Assembly: GCA_025350915.1 (NCBI GenBank) | Contig: JANXWX010000041.1 | Location: forward strand, 1 to 52,798 | Length of the DNA: 52,798 nt | DNA from: Nitrosomonadales bacterium | Lineage (GTDB): Bacteria > Pseudomonadota > Gammaproteobacteria > Burkholderiales > Gallionellaceae | Direction of reading: 5' to 3' | Shown: one piece after another, positions 39,346 through 47,999 of the stretch | How positions within the stretch are numbered: the stretch's first letter is position 1 | How the letters are laid out: every line of letters begins with the position of its first letter | Notes under the pieces: model-generated | The model's input: the letters and a program-made list of their open reading frames with translations, nothing else | What the model was told of the DNA's origin: nothing | Database searches by the model: none | Made by a program: the position numbers and the translations under genes

Positions 39346-41157
39346 TTACTTCCCGCGCATGAACATTTTATCCAGATCCGAAATTGACATCTGGAACCAG
39401 GTTGGACGACCGTGGTTGCACTGCCCCGAGCGTTCGGTGTTTTCCATCTCGCGCAGGATGTGGTTCATCTCCGTGATCGTCAGTTCCTGATTGGCACGTA
39501 TCGCAGCGTGGCAGGCCATAGTGCCCAGCAACTCATTGCTCCGTTCGGTCAGCGCGCGGGTGGCGCCGTATTCACGCAATTCCCGCAACACATCGCGTGC
39601 AGCCGCTTCGGCGTGAGATTGTTTGAGCATCGCCGGCATCGCACGCACGGCAAGGGTAGTGGGGGAGAGCGGGGCAATATCGAAGCCAAGTGTATTCAAG
39701 GCAGCCTGCTCTTCTTCGGCAGTGGCGACATCCAGTGTGTCCGCCTGAAAGGTCACCGGGATAAGCAGGGGCTGATTGGGGATTTGCTGGCCATCCAAAG
39801 CTACTTTCAGTTTTTCATACACGATCCGTTCATGCGCCGCATGCATATCGACCACCACCATGCCTTGTTCATTTTGCGCGAGTATATAAATGCCGGCCAG
39901 TTGCGCCAGTGCAAAACCAAGTGGCGGTATGCCGTTGTCAGCGTTTGGTTGTATGTTGTAACTGGCTGGCGTTTCTTTCGCTTCAGAGCGTTCCTGTGAA
40001 CTGAACATGTTCTCGTAGAAAGACAGCGCCTGCGCCGGTGTATGCAGCGGCATAGGTTGTTGCATGGAAACGCCTGTTGCTGAGTTGGCCCATGGATTCA
40101 TGCCAGTTCCAGGAGGCGGAGAAGAATTTTCCCTCGACGCGTTCATGGTTGAAATCGGTCCACTCAGTGCCTGTTGCAGTGTGTGGAAAATAAACTGGTG
40201 CATCGCCTGGCTTTCGCGGAAGCGCACTTCACTTTTTGCCGGGTGCACGTTTACATCCACCAGCTCGGGCGGCATATCGAGGAAGAGGACGAAGGCAGGG
40301 TGGCGCTGGTGATGCAAAATATCCTGATAGGCCTGGCGTATTGCATGGGCAACAACCTTGTCGCGGATAAAGCGCCCGTTCAGGAAAAAATATTGGCTGT
40401 CGCGCGTAGCCTTGGAATAGGCCGGCTGTGTCACCGTGCCATACAGATGCAGCCCGGCTGCCTGGCGCTCTATGTGCACCGCATTTTGCGCGAACTCTTT
40501 ACCGAGTATCGAGGTAATGCGTTGTTGTAAACCTTCGGCAGCAGGTAAATTACTTGCAGGCAGTTGCCACACTACCTTTGCATTGTGCTGCAAGCTAAAA
40601 TCCACATCGGGTCGCGACAGCGCAATACGTTTGAATGTTTCTTCGCAATACGCAAACTCGGTGGCTTCGGATTTTAAAAATTTGCGTCGTGCCGGCGTAT
40701 TGAAATACAGCTCGCGCATCTCCACGCTGGTACCCAGCGCATGGGCGGCAGGTACAGCTTCACTCTGCGAGCCATCGACAGCCTCAATTTTCCAGGCATG
40801 TTCAACCTCAGCATTACGGCTGATCAGCGCAACATGTGACACTGCTGCCATACTCGCCAATGCCTCACCCCGAAAGCCCATGCTGCCGACCCGCTGCAAG
40901 TCGTCCAGTGACGCGATCTTGCTGGTGGCATGGCGCATCAATGCAAGAGGCAGCTGCTGCGGTGCAATACCACGGCCATTGTCGCGCACGCGCAGCAGCT
41001 TTACTCCGCCTGCCTCAAGCTGCACGGTAATCTCGGTTGCACCGGCATCCAGGCTGTTTTCCAGCAATTCCTTTAGCGCAGAGGCCGGACGCTCAATCAC
41101 CTCACCAGCGGCAATCTGGTTGATGAGCAAGTCGGGCAGCAGGCGGATAAGTGACAT
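39346..41157 (-). CDS. mutL: DNA mismatch repair protein MutL
   Basis: MutL couples MutS mismatch recognition to strand excision. The GHKL ATPase region is at the N-terminus: LPDLLINQIAAGEVIERPASALKELLENSLDAGA, DNGRGI, and RHATSKI followed by GFRGEALASMAAVS. The middle has the transducer-domain block FLNGRFIRDKVVAHAIRQAY and VDVNVHPAKSEVRFRE. A variable linker (about 325-415) joins the dimerisation domain. The metal-binding endonuclease motif DQHA(X)2E(X)4E appears as DMHAAHERIVYEKL, as in methyl-directed-type MutL, so no nuclease is expected. I start at 41157 (MSLIRLLPDLL). A longer frame to 41184 adds nine atypical residues. Confidence 0.95.
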   Translation of the reverse strand: MSLIRLLPDLLINQIAAGEVIERPASALKELLENSLDAGATEITVQLEAGGVKLLRVRDNGRGIAPQQLPLALMRHATSKIASLDDLQRVGSMGFRGEALASMAAVSHVALISRNAEVEHAWKIEAVDGSQSEAVPAAHALGTSVEMRELYFNTPARRKFLKSEATEFAYCEETFKRIALSRPDVDFSLQHNAKVVWQLPASNLPAAEGLQQRITSILGKEFAQNAVHIERQAAGLHLYGTVTQPAYSKATRDSQYFFLNGRFIRDKVVAHAIRQAYQDILHHQRHPAFVLFLDMPPELVDVNVHPAKSEVRFRESQAMHQFIFHTLQQALSGPISTMNASRENSSPPPGTGMNPWANSATGVSMQQPMPLHTPAQALSFYENMFSSQERSEAKETPASYNIQPNADNGIPPLGFALAQLAGIYILAQNEQGMVVVDMHAAHERIVYEKLKVALDGQQIPNQPLLIPVTFQADTLDVATAEEEQAALNTLGFDIAPLSPTTLAVRAMPAMLKQSHAEAAARDVLRELREYGATRALTERSNELLGTMACHAAIRANQELTITEMNHILREMENTERSGQCNHGRPTWFQMSISDLDKMFMRGK

Positions 41158-41288
41158 GGAAGTGGCGGAGTGAAAAAAATACATGGCATTATATAACGGA
41201 GAACCTGATCAGACCCTGTTCAAGTCGAATATGACCGTATTGCCAAACAACAGAATAACAGTCAACGAAAAATGATTTACCTATATTA

Positions 41289-42059
41289 ATGGCTGATTCG
41301 CTGACGACCCTACACATCATCATGCTTTGCACACTGGCATACTGCGCGGGGCTGATCGACTCAGTCGGCGGCGGGGGTCTGATACAGATACCTGCACTGT
41401 TCAATGTGCTGCCCACAGCACCGGAAGCCTCCCTCCTGGGCACCAATAAATTAGCCGCTGTATGCGGTACAACGGTTGCGGCCCGGACGTATATAGGGCG
41501 TGTGCATATCGCCTGGAGCCTGGTGCTGCCTGCCGCCATTACAGCCTTTGTGATGGCATTTCTGGGTGCCGCAACCGTCTCCCTGATACCGCGCGGCGTG
41601 CTGCGCCCATTAGTGATTGCCTTAATTGTGGTGATGGCTTTCTATGTGTTCTGGAAAAAGGATTTTGGCAAACTGCAACGCCCGCTGAAAATTGGCACGC
41701 GCGAACGCGTACTTGCCGTATTAATCGGTGGTGTCATCGGATTTTATGATGGACTGCTGGGGCCGGGTACCGGCAGCTTCCTTATATTTCTGTTTATACG
41801 CTTTTTTGCTTTCGATTTTTTGCAGGCTTCAGCCTCGGCAAAGTTTGTAAACATCGCAACCAATATCGCCGCACTGGCCTTTTTTGTACCGTCCGGCAAT
41901 GTTCTATATTTGATCGGCATCCCTATGGCGGCTTTTAATATATTGGGCGCATTTACCGGTACATGGGTTGCAATGAAGCACGGCACAGGTTTTGTACGAA
42001 TTATGTTTTTAAGCCTGCTGGTATTGCTGATTTTTAAACTAGCCTATGATATTGTTTGA
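41289..42059 (+). CDS. TSUP (TauE/SafE) family membrane permease
   Basis: A 256-residue inner-membrane protein with seven to eight hydrophobic segments. The family signature is AGLIDSVGGGGLIQIPALF near residue 20 and, in the second half, IGFYDGLLGPGTGSFLIFLF. Such permeases move sulfite, sulfonates or other small anions. The substrate is not evident. It is divergent from mutL and lies upstream of a small gene and the hyp remnants. No sulfur-metabolism genes adjoin it. Confidence 0.88.
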   Translation: MADSLTTLHIIMLCTLAYCAGLIDSVGGGGLIQIPALFNVLPTAPEASLLGTNKLAAVCGTTVAARTYIGRVHIAWSLVLPAAITAFVMAFLGAATVSLIPRGVLRPLVIALIVVMAFYVFWKKDFGKLQRPLKIGTRERVLAVLIGGVIGFYDGLLGPGTGSFLIFLFIRFFAFDFLQASASAKFVNIATNIAALAFFVPSGNVLYLIGIPMAAFNILGAFTGTWVAMKHGTGFVRIMFLSLLVLLIFKLAYDIV

Positions 42060-42154
42060 ATGCATGCTGGATACTGATAAACCAGTATGTGCAACTGTTT
42101 CAAAATCGTTAATTCGTATTACTATTAAAATCCACTAAACCAAGGAGAATCATC

Positions 42155-42226
42155 ATGGCTAAAGGTCAACAACGCAAAAATAAAGAAGAAAAAAAACCAA
42201 AAAAGAAACCAGTACCGGCTGTTTGA
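42155..42226 (+). CDS. Small Lys-rich protein (23 residues), MAKGQQR type
   Basis: ATG at 42155 is preceded by AAGGAG with a spacing of seven bases, one of the best ribosome sites in the window. The product is MAKGQQRKNKEEKKPKKKP plus VPAV, strongly basic and disordered. I recall very short proteins in other proteobacteria beginning MAKGQ..R.N.E.KKPK, so this is probably a genuine conserved small gene of unknown function. It could bind RNA or ribosomes by charge, but that is a guess. It stands alone in a 305-base gap. Confidence 0.65.
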   Translation: MAKGQQRKNKEEKKPKKKPVPAV

Positions 42227-42364
42227 TCTATTCGATCCTTTAGCTGATTATCACCTCGGCATGCGAGACAACTATTACTGGTGAGTTAATGGCCAGCTTG
42301 CAACTCATCAGTCGGGATGACTTGTTCATGTATAACCGTCTATCAGGCTGAGGGATTTCTTTAT

Positions 42365-42706
42365 ATGCATGAAATGTCGCTGGCCGAAAGCGTGCTGCAA
42401 ATTATCGAAGATACCGCGCGGGTCCAGCCCTTCAAACACGTGCGCAGCGTGGTGCTGGAGATAGGCGTATTATCCGCCGTGGAGCCCGAGGCCATGATCT
42501 TCTGTTTTGACGCCGTCACGCGCGGCAGCATTGCCGAAGGCGCCAGGCTCGAGATAGTCGAAGTCCCCGGCTCCGGCTGGTGCATGGAGTGCGGCAAAAT
42601 CGTCAACCTGGCCGAGCGCTATGGCCTATGCCCTGTATGTGGCGATGCGCGCGTCGAAATAACCAGCGGCAATGAAATGCGCGTCAGGGATATGCAAGTG
42701 GAATAA
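42365..42706 (+). CDS. hypA: Hydrogenase maturation nickel metallochaperone HypA
   Basis: HypA delivers nickel to the large subunit of [NiFe]-hydrogenases together with HypB. The 113-residue protein begins MHEMSLAES, where His2 is the nickel ligand. The zinc site is formed by [10 protein letters not shown] and CPVCGD. The frame is open upstream to 42317, but the family start is the ATG at 42365. hypB follows after 32 bases. No hydrogenase structural genes are in the window, and the locus is incomplete (see the hypE fragment). Confidence 0.93.
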   Translation: MHEMSLAESVLQIIEDTARVQPFKHVRSVVLEIGVLSAVEPEAMIFCFDAVTRGSIAEGARLEIVEVPGSGWCMECGKIVNLAERYGLCPVCGDARVEITSGNEMRVRDMQVE

Positions 42707-42738
42707 GCGAGGGCTTATATCAAATTAGGAGTGAACGT

Positions 42739-43614
42739 ATGTGCTCCACCTGCGGTTGTGGCAGTAATGAAGTACTAATAAGCGGCAAGGCCGTTGCCAA
42801 TCGCGCTGCGCGCAAGGGTGCGCTGGGTGCAGTCTCCTATCGCCCACGTGCTGCAACACTACAAACTCAAGCAGAAGCAACCCCGGCACCAATCCCGGCG
42901 CCCGTACATAACCACGCGCCATTACACAACCCCGACCCCGCAAACACCCGCAGAATACTGGTTGAACGCGACCTCCTCGCCAAAAATGATGCCCTCGCAA
43001 CCACAAATCGCGCCTTCTTCGCTGCGCGCCACATGCTCACCCTCAACCTCGTTTCCAGCCCCGGCTCAAGCAAAACCACGCTGCTGGTGCGCACCATCGA
43101 GGCGCTCAAAAATAAAAAACAGCTGGCCGTTATTGAAGGCGACCAGCAGACCGAAAACGATGCCGAACGCATCCGCGCCACCGGCGTGCAGGCCATCCAG
43201 ATCAACACCGGCAAGGGCTGTCATCTCGACGCCGGTATGGTGGGGCAGGCGCTGAAGCAACTCAGCTTACCGCAAGACACCGTGCTGTTTATCGAAAACG
43301 TCGGCAACCTGGTGTGTCCAGCCTCTTTCGATCTGGGTGAAGCATGCAAAGTCGTGGTGCTGTCAGTCACCGAAGGCGAAGACAAACCCCTTAAATATCC
43401 CGACATGTTCCGCGCCGCACGCCTGATGCTGCTGAACAAATGCGACCTGCTGCCTTACCTGAATTTTGATGTGGCACTGGCCGCAGCCAATGCACGGCGT
43501 GTAAATCCCGATATGGAAATTATCCAGCTTTCTGCTACCAGTGGAGTGGGTATGGATGAATGGCTGGCGTGGATCGCACAGGCTCAGCAATCCGGCTTTA
43601 CGCTAAGAGTATAA
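42739..43614 (+). CDS. hypB: Hydrogenase nickel incorporation GTPase HypB
   Basis: HypB is the GTPase that drives nickel insertion. The N-terminal high-affinity nickel motif is CSTCGCG (residues 2-8), followed by a His-poor Ala/Pro linker. The G domain (about 95-285) has KGCHLDAGM (metal site), [16 protein letters not shown], and NKCDLLPYL (NKxD). The P-loop reads [11 protein letters not shown]: residue 111 is Ser where the usual sequence has Gly before the Lys. GGAG precedes the ATG. After the stop, only 53 bases separate it from a truncated hypE, where hypF, hypC and hypD would normally lie. Confidence 0.92.
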   Translation: MCSTCGCGSNEVLISGKAVANRAARKGALGAVSYRPRAATLQTQAEATPAPIPAPVHNHAPLHNPDPANTRRILVERDLLAKNDALATTNRAFFAARHMLTLNLVSSPGSSKTTLLVRTIEALKNKKQLAVIEGDQQTENDAERIRATGVQAIQINTGKGCHLDAGMVGQALKQLSLPQDTVLFIENVGNLVCPASFDLGEACKVVVLSVTEGEDKPLKYPDMFRAARLMLLNKCDLLPYLNFDVALAAANARRVNPDMEIIQLSATSGVGMDEWLAWIAQAQQSGFTLRV

Positions 43615-43667
43615 AGTGACTTGGTAGGCAGCTTACGGCCATGAACCGACTGTCATGAGAGGCACAT

Positions 43668-44447
43668 GGTACGGTGAATGATCTTGCAGTTTCCGGCGCA
43701 ACACCGCTCTACCTGACCCTGAATGCTTTTATTGAGGAAGGTTTTGAGATTGCCAGCCTGGAACGCATTATCGCCAGCCTCGCGCAGGCTGTGCGTGAAG
43801 CGAATGTTGTGGTGGTGGCGGGCGATACCAAAGTGGCGCGGCGCGGAGAAGGTGGTGGTATTTATCTTGCTACCACCGGTATAGGGCTACGTCCACCATC
43901 TTTGAAGCTGGGTCTGGATAAGGTGCGGGCGGGTGATGCTATCCTGGTGAGCGGCCCGGTAGGCGATCACGGTATTGCTGTATTGCTTGCACGCGAGCAA
44001 TTTTGGTTGAGCGGTAGTTTGTTCTCGGATGCGGCGAGTGTATACCCATTGGCTCAGACCCTGGTGGCAATGGAAGGACTGCGCTTTATGCGCGACCCCA
44101 CACGCGGCGGCATAGCCACAGTGATGCACGAGATATGCCGCGCCACTAATCTGCAAATCATCCTCAACCAGCAAGCTATTCCGGTGCGTGAGCAAGTCAG
44201 CTCCGTGTGTGAAATGCTTGGATATGACCCGATGTTTCTGGCGTGCGAAGGGAGGGTAGTGGCTGTTGTGGAAAGCTCGCAAGCCGTACTGGCACTTGCG
44301 CGGTGGCGGGCCATGCCACAGGGAAATGAAGCGGCCATCATCGGCTATGTGAGTGAAGGTCGTGCACATGTGGTGTTGGAAACAGAGCTGGGGGGACGCC
44401 GCATTTTGGAAGAACTGGAAGACGATCCGTTGCCGCGTATTTGTTAA
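43668..44447 (+). pseudogene. hypE: N-terminally truncated hypE (hydrogenase maturation protein HypE)
   Basis: The homology begins abruptly at GTVNDLAVSGATPLYL, which in full-length HypE lies about 90-95 residues from the N-terminus. An in-frame stop sits at 43656-43658, just upstream. The remaining ~257 residues are intact: GDTKVARRGEGGGIYLATTG, GDAILVSGPVGDHGIAVL, RDPTRGGIATVMHEI and the C-terminal DPLPRIC, whose cysteine carries the thiocarbamoyl/cyano group. The lost part holds the ATP-binding and dimerisation half of the AIRS domain, so function is unlikely. A GTG at 43674 could start translation but lacks a good ribosome site. An internal deletion of hypF, hypC, hypD and the 5' part of hypE is the simplest explanation. 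Confidence 0.85.
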
Positions 44448-44496
44448 ATAGGACTGTGCCTGAGTGTAGCTCCCAAGTGGGATGAAAAAAATTAAA

Positions 44497-46221
44497 TCAT
44501 GATCTGGCCAGCAATATGGCAATGATAATTGCCAGAATGAAAGTTACGCTTTTCCAGAACAGCACCGGGTTGCGTTCCATCAGAGGGGGACGGGTTTTAC
44601 TCAGGAATGTTTTATTCGGGTGACGCAGGTCATACAGAAATTCGGATAGTTCTTCGTAGCGCTTGTAGGGGTTGGGATGCAGCATCTTTTTGATAGCCTC
44701 ATCGATCCAGGCAGGTATGTCACGATCATCATCCAGCAAGGAATCATAAGATAATTTATTTTGTGCATTTTTTGTTCTGCACTGCGCAACTTTGGCACCG
44801 TAGGGTAGTTTTCCTGACAGCATTTGGTAGGCAATTACCCCGAGCGAAAACATGTCAGAGCGTGTAGTACCGCTTTCCCCCAAGAAATATTCCGGTGCGG
44901 TATATTGTGCTGTTCCCAGTATATTGTTGCGCTCGACTGGTGAGCTGATTTCCATAATGCTTGCTACCAGTGTTGAGCCAAAATCGATGATCTTCACTGT
45001 GCCGTTACTGTCGATCATGATGTTGTTGGGTCTTAAATCCTGATGCAACATTTCCATGCGGTGAAACGCGCGCAAGCCTTTGGCAATTTGCTCAACAATG
45101 CCGCGCATGGTTTCCAGGTCCGGCTTCGGGTTGTCTGTCATCCATTGCGCCAGTGTTTTCCCCTCGATAAATTCGGTGACAATATACAGAAAGTTGCGCT
45201 TGCGGGTCTGCAGGCAGGGCTTGAGCACGTGCGCACTGTTAATGCGCCGCGCGATCCACTCTTCCATCAGGAATCGTTCCAGGTAAGCCGTGTCGCCCCG
45301 CAGATCTATAGAGGGCGTTTTGATGATGACTTGTGTATTGGTTTCCTGGTCCAATGCCAGATAGACGTGGCTGCGGCTGCTGGCGTGCACCTCGCGGATG
45401 ATTTTATAGCCATCAAACAGCATCCTTGCTTCGAGAATCGGAGGAAAGGGTAACTCGGTTAATTGCTGCAATAGCTCATTGGCATCCTGGCTGGGTAGTT
45501 CATTTACGTGAACAAGTTGTATGGTGAGGTTGTCCGTGCTGCCCTGATTGTAAGCCTCGTCTGCGATTAATTTTGCGGCATGGTTGAGGTTATCTTGATG
45601 CGCATTAACTGTGTTTATGATGAACCCGGGTTTGGCATATTCATACACGCCATCAGTGGCAAGCAGAAAGATATCGCCCTGCGTCACTTGTATGGATTCA
45701 TAATCAATTTCGAGTTGCGGATTTATCCCCAGCCCGCGGCTCAAATAACTTTTGTCTTCTGAAACCCACAGCCGGTGATCTTTGGTTAGTTGCTCCAGCG
45801 CATGCTCACCCAGGCGATAGATGCGTGTATCACCCGCATGAAAAATATGCGCCGTTGTAGACTTGAGTACCAAGGCGCTAAAGGTGCAGACATAACCTCT
45901 GTCTTTGTCATAACGGTGTTGGCTTCGCAGGGTTTGTGAGTGCAGCCAGGAGTTGGTCGCGATTAATACGCGTTGCGCCGAGGTCTTGACCGACCACGCC
46001 TCTGACGTGCAAAAATAATCCTCCAGAAATCCTTTAACGGCGGCTTCGCTGGCGATCTGGCTGACTTCGCTGCTGCTGATGCCATCCGCCAGCGCGATGG
46101 CGATGCCCTTGGAGGTCAGCAGGGGTTCATTCGGTATAGTGATACCGTGAAAATCCTGATTGATCTCTTTGCGACCCTTGGTAGAATATTGTCCAACCGA
46201 TACTTTTAATTGGGTGGGCAT
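44497..46221 (-). CDS. Fused PP2C phosphatase-Ser/Thr protein kinase with C-terminal membrane anchor
   Basis: A 574-residue bifunctional regulator. The N-terminal PP2C domain (about 5-240) has the metal-site motifs IALADGISSSEVSQ and LLATDGVYEY and the typical FHAGDTRIYRL. The kinase domain spans about 270-540: catalytic Lys in VIIKTP, catalytic loop HQDLRPNN instead of HRDLKPxN, DFGS, APEYFLG and SDMFSLGVIAYQMLSG. The glycine-rich loop is degenerate (REVHASSRSHVYL). A transmembrane helix (about 555-573) ends the protein, so the enzyme faces the cytoplasm. Related fusions often accompany nitrate or nitrite assimilation genes. Here it follows cynS and a formate/nitrite channel. Confidence 0.88.
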   Translation of the reverse strand: MPTQLKVSVGQYSTKGRKEINQDFHGITIPNEPLLTSKGIAIALADGISSSEVSQIASEAAVKGFLEDYFCTSEAWSVKTSAQRVLIATNSWLHSQTLRSQHRYDKDRGYVCTFSALVLKSTTAHIFHAGDTRIYRLGEHALEQLTKDHRLWVSEDKSYLSRGLGINPQLEIDYESIQVTQGDIFLLATDGVYEYAKPGFIINTVNAHQDNLNHAAKLIADEAYNQGSTDNLTIQLVHVNELPSQDANELLQQLTELPFPPILEARMLFDGYKIIREVHASSRSHVYLALDQETNTQVIIKTPSIDLRGDTAYLERFLMEEWIARRINSAHVLKPCLQTRKRNFLYIVTEFIEGKTLAQWMTDNPKPDLETMRGIVEQIAKGLRAFHRMEMLHQDLRPNNIMIDSNGTVKIIDFGSTLVASIMEISSPVERNNILGTAQYTAPEYFLGESGTTRSDMFSLGVIAYQMLSGKLPYGAKVAQCRTKNAQNKLSYDSLLDDDRDIPAWIDEAIKKMLHPNPYKRYEELSEFLYDLRHPNKTFLSKTRPPLMERNPVLFWKSVTFILAIIIAILLARS

Positions 46222-46266
46222 TTGTTCTGGGCAATGAAGCGTTCGCGACTAATCGGCATAAGGCTT

Positions 46267-46710
46267 TCAATAACTTTTGTAAGGAAGAAATTTACCACTC
46301 ATCACAATCCTGACGCGGTCACCTTTTGGATCGGCTTCGCGTTGTAGGTCCATATTGAAATCAATAGCACTCATGATACCGTCTCCGAACTCTTCGTGTA
46401 TCAGTGCTTTAAAAGTCGTGCCATAAACGTTGGCCAGTTCATAGAAGCGATAAATAAGCGGATCGGTCGGTACCGCGGTGGGCAGAGATCCTTTATAGGG
46501 TACAACTTGCAGTTGCACTATAGCCTCGGCGGGCAAGTCCAGCATCGTGCCAATTTTGCTTGCCTGTGCTTCAGTAAGCGTCATTTGGCCCAGCAGGGCG
46601 GCCGTTGCCCATTCCTTGCTCATATTGATGGCATTAGCCAGTTGGGGCCAGGTCAATTTTTTGTGTAATTTTTGCGTGATGATTAAGTCGGTGACTTCAT
46701 TGCGTGTCAT
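46267..46710 (-). CDS. cynS: Cyanate hydratase (cyanase)
   Basis: CynS converts cyanate and bicarbonate to ammonia and CO2, giving nitrogen and detoxifying cyanate. The 147-residue protein has an N-terminal HTH-like domain (about 1-80) and the catalytic C-terminal domain. The active-site residues are Arg in YRFYELANVYG, the following Glu, and Ser in FGDGIMSAIDF, which match the E. coli Arg96/Glu99/Ser122 set. The C-terminus GKFLPYKSY is typical. AAAGGAAAC precedes the ATG. It lies 82 bases after the FNT channel gene and before the kinase gene. No cynR, cynT or cynABD is present, so the channel may import cyanate or nitrite. Confidence 0.95.
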   Translation of the reverse strand: MTRNEVTDLIITQKLHKKLTWPQLANAINMSKEWATAALLGQMTLTEAQASKIGTMLDLPAEAIVQLQVVPYKGSLPTAVPTDPLIYRFYELANVYGTTFKALIHEEFGDGIMSAIDFNMDLQREADPKGDRVRIVMSGKFLPYKSY

Positions 46711-46792
46711 GATGTTTCCTTTAAAAAATTAACTTATAAAGTTAAAGAGCCTCAAGCCCATACAGGATTGAGGCTCACGTTGATGAAGCGGT

Positions 46793-47605
46793 TTAGCTAA
46801 AAGCGCGTTTAGCTCCGGTTTTTATGTGTGTGGTGTAAAGGGTTAGGCCGGTGAAGGCAAGTCCGCCAACCAGGTTTCCCAAAGCGGTTGGTATCTCATT
46901 CCAGATCAGGTAATCCATGATCGAGAAGTCACCACCCATCATCATGGCTGAAGGGAACAGGAACATATTCACAACAGAGTGCTCAAAGGCCATAGCAAAG
47001 AACAGCATGATAGGCATCCACATCGCAACCACCTTGCCGGTAACAGAAGTTGAGATCATTGCCCCAACAACACCCATTGATACCATCCAGTTACATAACA
47101 TGCCGCGGATAAAGAGTGTCAACATGCCAGCAGCGCCATATTTTTCATATCCCAAAGTACGTGAAACACCGATACCGGCAATCTTTTTGCCAACTGCATC
47201 AGGTTCAATGGAGAAGCCGTAGGTAAAGATAATGGCCATCAAAAAGGCGACGGTTAAGGCACCTGCGAAGTTGCCAACGAACACCAACCCCCAGTTTCTT
47301 AACACACCGCCAATGGTAACGCCCGGGCGTTTATCAATGAGTGCCAGTGGAGTTAATACAAATACACCGGTCAACAAATCGAACCCCATCAAATACAACA
47401 TGACAAAACCAACAGGGAACAAGATGGCACCAATTAGAGGTGAACCGGTCTGTACGGCAACGGTGATCGCAAATACAGCGGCCAATGCAAGAATGGCACC
47501 GGCCATATAAGCCCTGATCAATGTATCTCTGGTGGACATGAAAATTTTTGACTCACCTGCATCTACCATCTTGGTCACAAATTCTGATGGGACTAAATAA
47601 GACAT
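46793..47605 (-). CDS. Formate/nitrite transporter (FNT) family channel
   Basis: A 270-residue pentameric-channel protein with six membrane segments. FNT signatures are present: an N-terminal AGESKIFMSTRDTLIRAYMAGAILALAA segment, LVFVGNFAGALTVAF, a central GMLCNWMVSMGVVGAMIS and MPIMLFFAMAFEHSVVNMFLFP with the central His. The last resembles the pore region of NirC/FocA. With cyanase directly downstream, transport of nitrite or cyanate is likelier than formate. It is the first gene of a three-gene minus-strand unit with a sigma-54-type promoter. AGAGAGGAAAC precedes the ATG. Confidence 0.9.
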   Translation of the reverse strand: MSYLVPSEFVTKMVDAGESKIFMSTRDTLIRAYMAGAILALAAVFAITVAVQTGSPLIGAILFPVGFVMLYLMGFDLLTGVFVLTPLALIDKRPGVTIGGVLRNWGLVFVGNFAGALTVAFLMAIIFTYGFSIEPDAVGKKIAGIGVSRTLGYEKYGAAGMLTLFIRGMLCNWMVSMGVVGAMISTSVTGKVVAMWMPIMLFFAMAFEHSVVNMFLFPSAMMMGGDFSIMDYLIWNEIPTALGNLVGGLAFTGLTLYTTHIKTGAKRAFS

Positions 47606-47686
47606 ATTGTTTCCTCTCTTATGTTAATTAATATTGGCGGCGTATTTAACAACCGGTTGTATACGTGTTCGTACAAACTCAATTAT

Positions 47687-47701
47687 GCAATTGTCATGCC
47701 A
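47687..47701 (-). promoter_or_regulatory. Sigma-54 (RpoN) promoter of the FNT-cynS-kinase operon
   Basis: Read on the minus strand, TGGCATG-N4-TTGCAT matches the consensus TGGCACG-N4-TTGCW, with GG (-24) and GC (-12) exactly ten bases apart. Transcription should start near 47675, about 70 bases before the FNT start codon. Confidence 0.82.
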
Positions 47702-47785
47702 GGACTTATATTAAATTTATATCATGCTGATATATAGATGTTTTTATTGTTATGCATATTGGTTTTAAATTCCAGGAAGATGCGT

Positions 47786-47823
47786 TGCACTTATGTGGTG
47801 CGTTTCGGCATTAAATTGGTGCG
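47786..47823. promoter_or_regulatory. Two helically phased NtrC-like enhancer sites
   Basis: TGCAC-N5-TGGTGCG (47786-47802) and GGCAT-N5-TGGTGCG (47807-47823) both fit the NtrC consensus TGCACCA-N3-TGGTGCA, the first best. Their centres are 21 bp apart (two turns). They sit about 110-150 bp upstream of the predicted sigma-54 start, the usual enhancer distance. Confidence 0.75.
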
Positions 47824-47915
47824 TGGTTTATTTGAGCGCACTGATTGAATGCGCTTTTGATTTCTGAGCGCCTTTATTTGTAATTAAGAGTGTTATGCGG
47901 CTGGTGAAATAGCAA

Positions 47916-47936
47916 CTGCGACAATTTGCCACATTC
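47916..47936. promoter_or_regulatory. 21-bp operator, copy A, with -10 TATAAT at 47957-47962
   Basis: Core TGCGACAATTTGCCACA is an imperfect palindrome. A 20-base gap separates the 21-bp block from a perfect TATAAT upstream of the TonB receptor gene. The same block recurs at 51809-51829 with identical spacing. It overlaps the expected -35, so binding would directly control RNA polymerase. Confidence 0.7.
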
Positions 47937-47999
47937 TCTGCCACAGATTCAATATCTATAATTCGCGCCTGGTTTAATCAGGCTACAGAGTTCTTGAAT

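Noticed and set aside
40436-41173. Plus-strand frame of 245 codons opposite mutL
   Set aside because: Antisense shadow of the conserved MutL ATPase domain.
43674-44447. A functional short HypE starting at GTG 43674
   Set aside because: Conserved residues GT lie before this start, the ATP-binding half is missing, and no ribosome site is present. Treated as a pseudogene.
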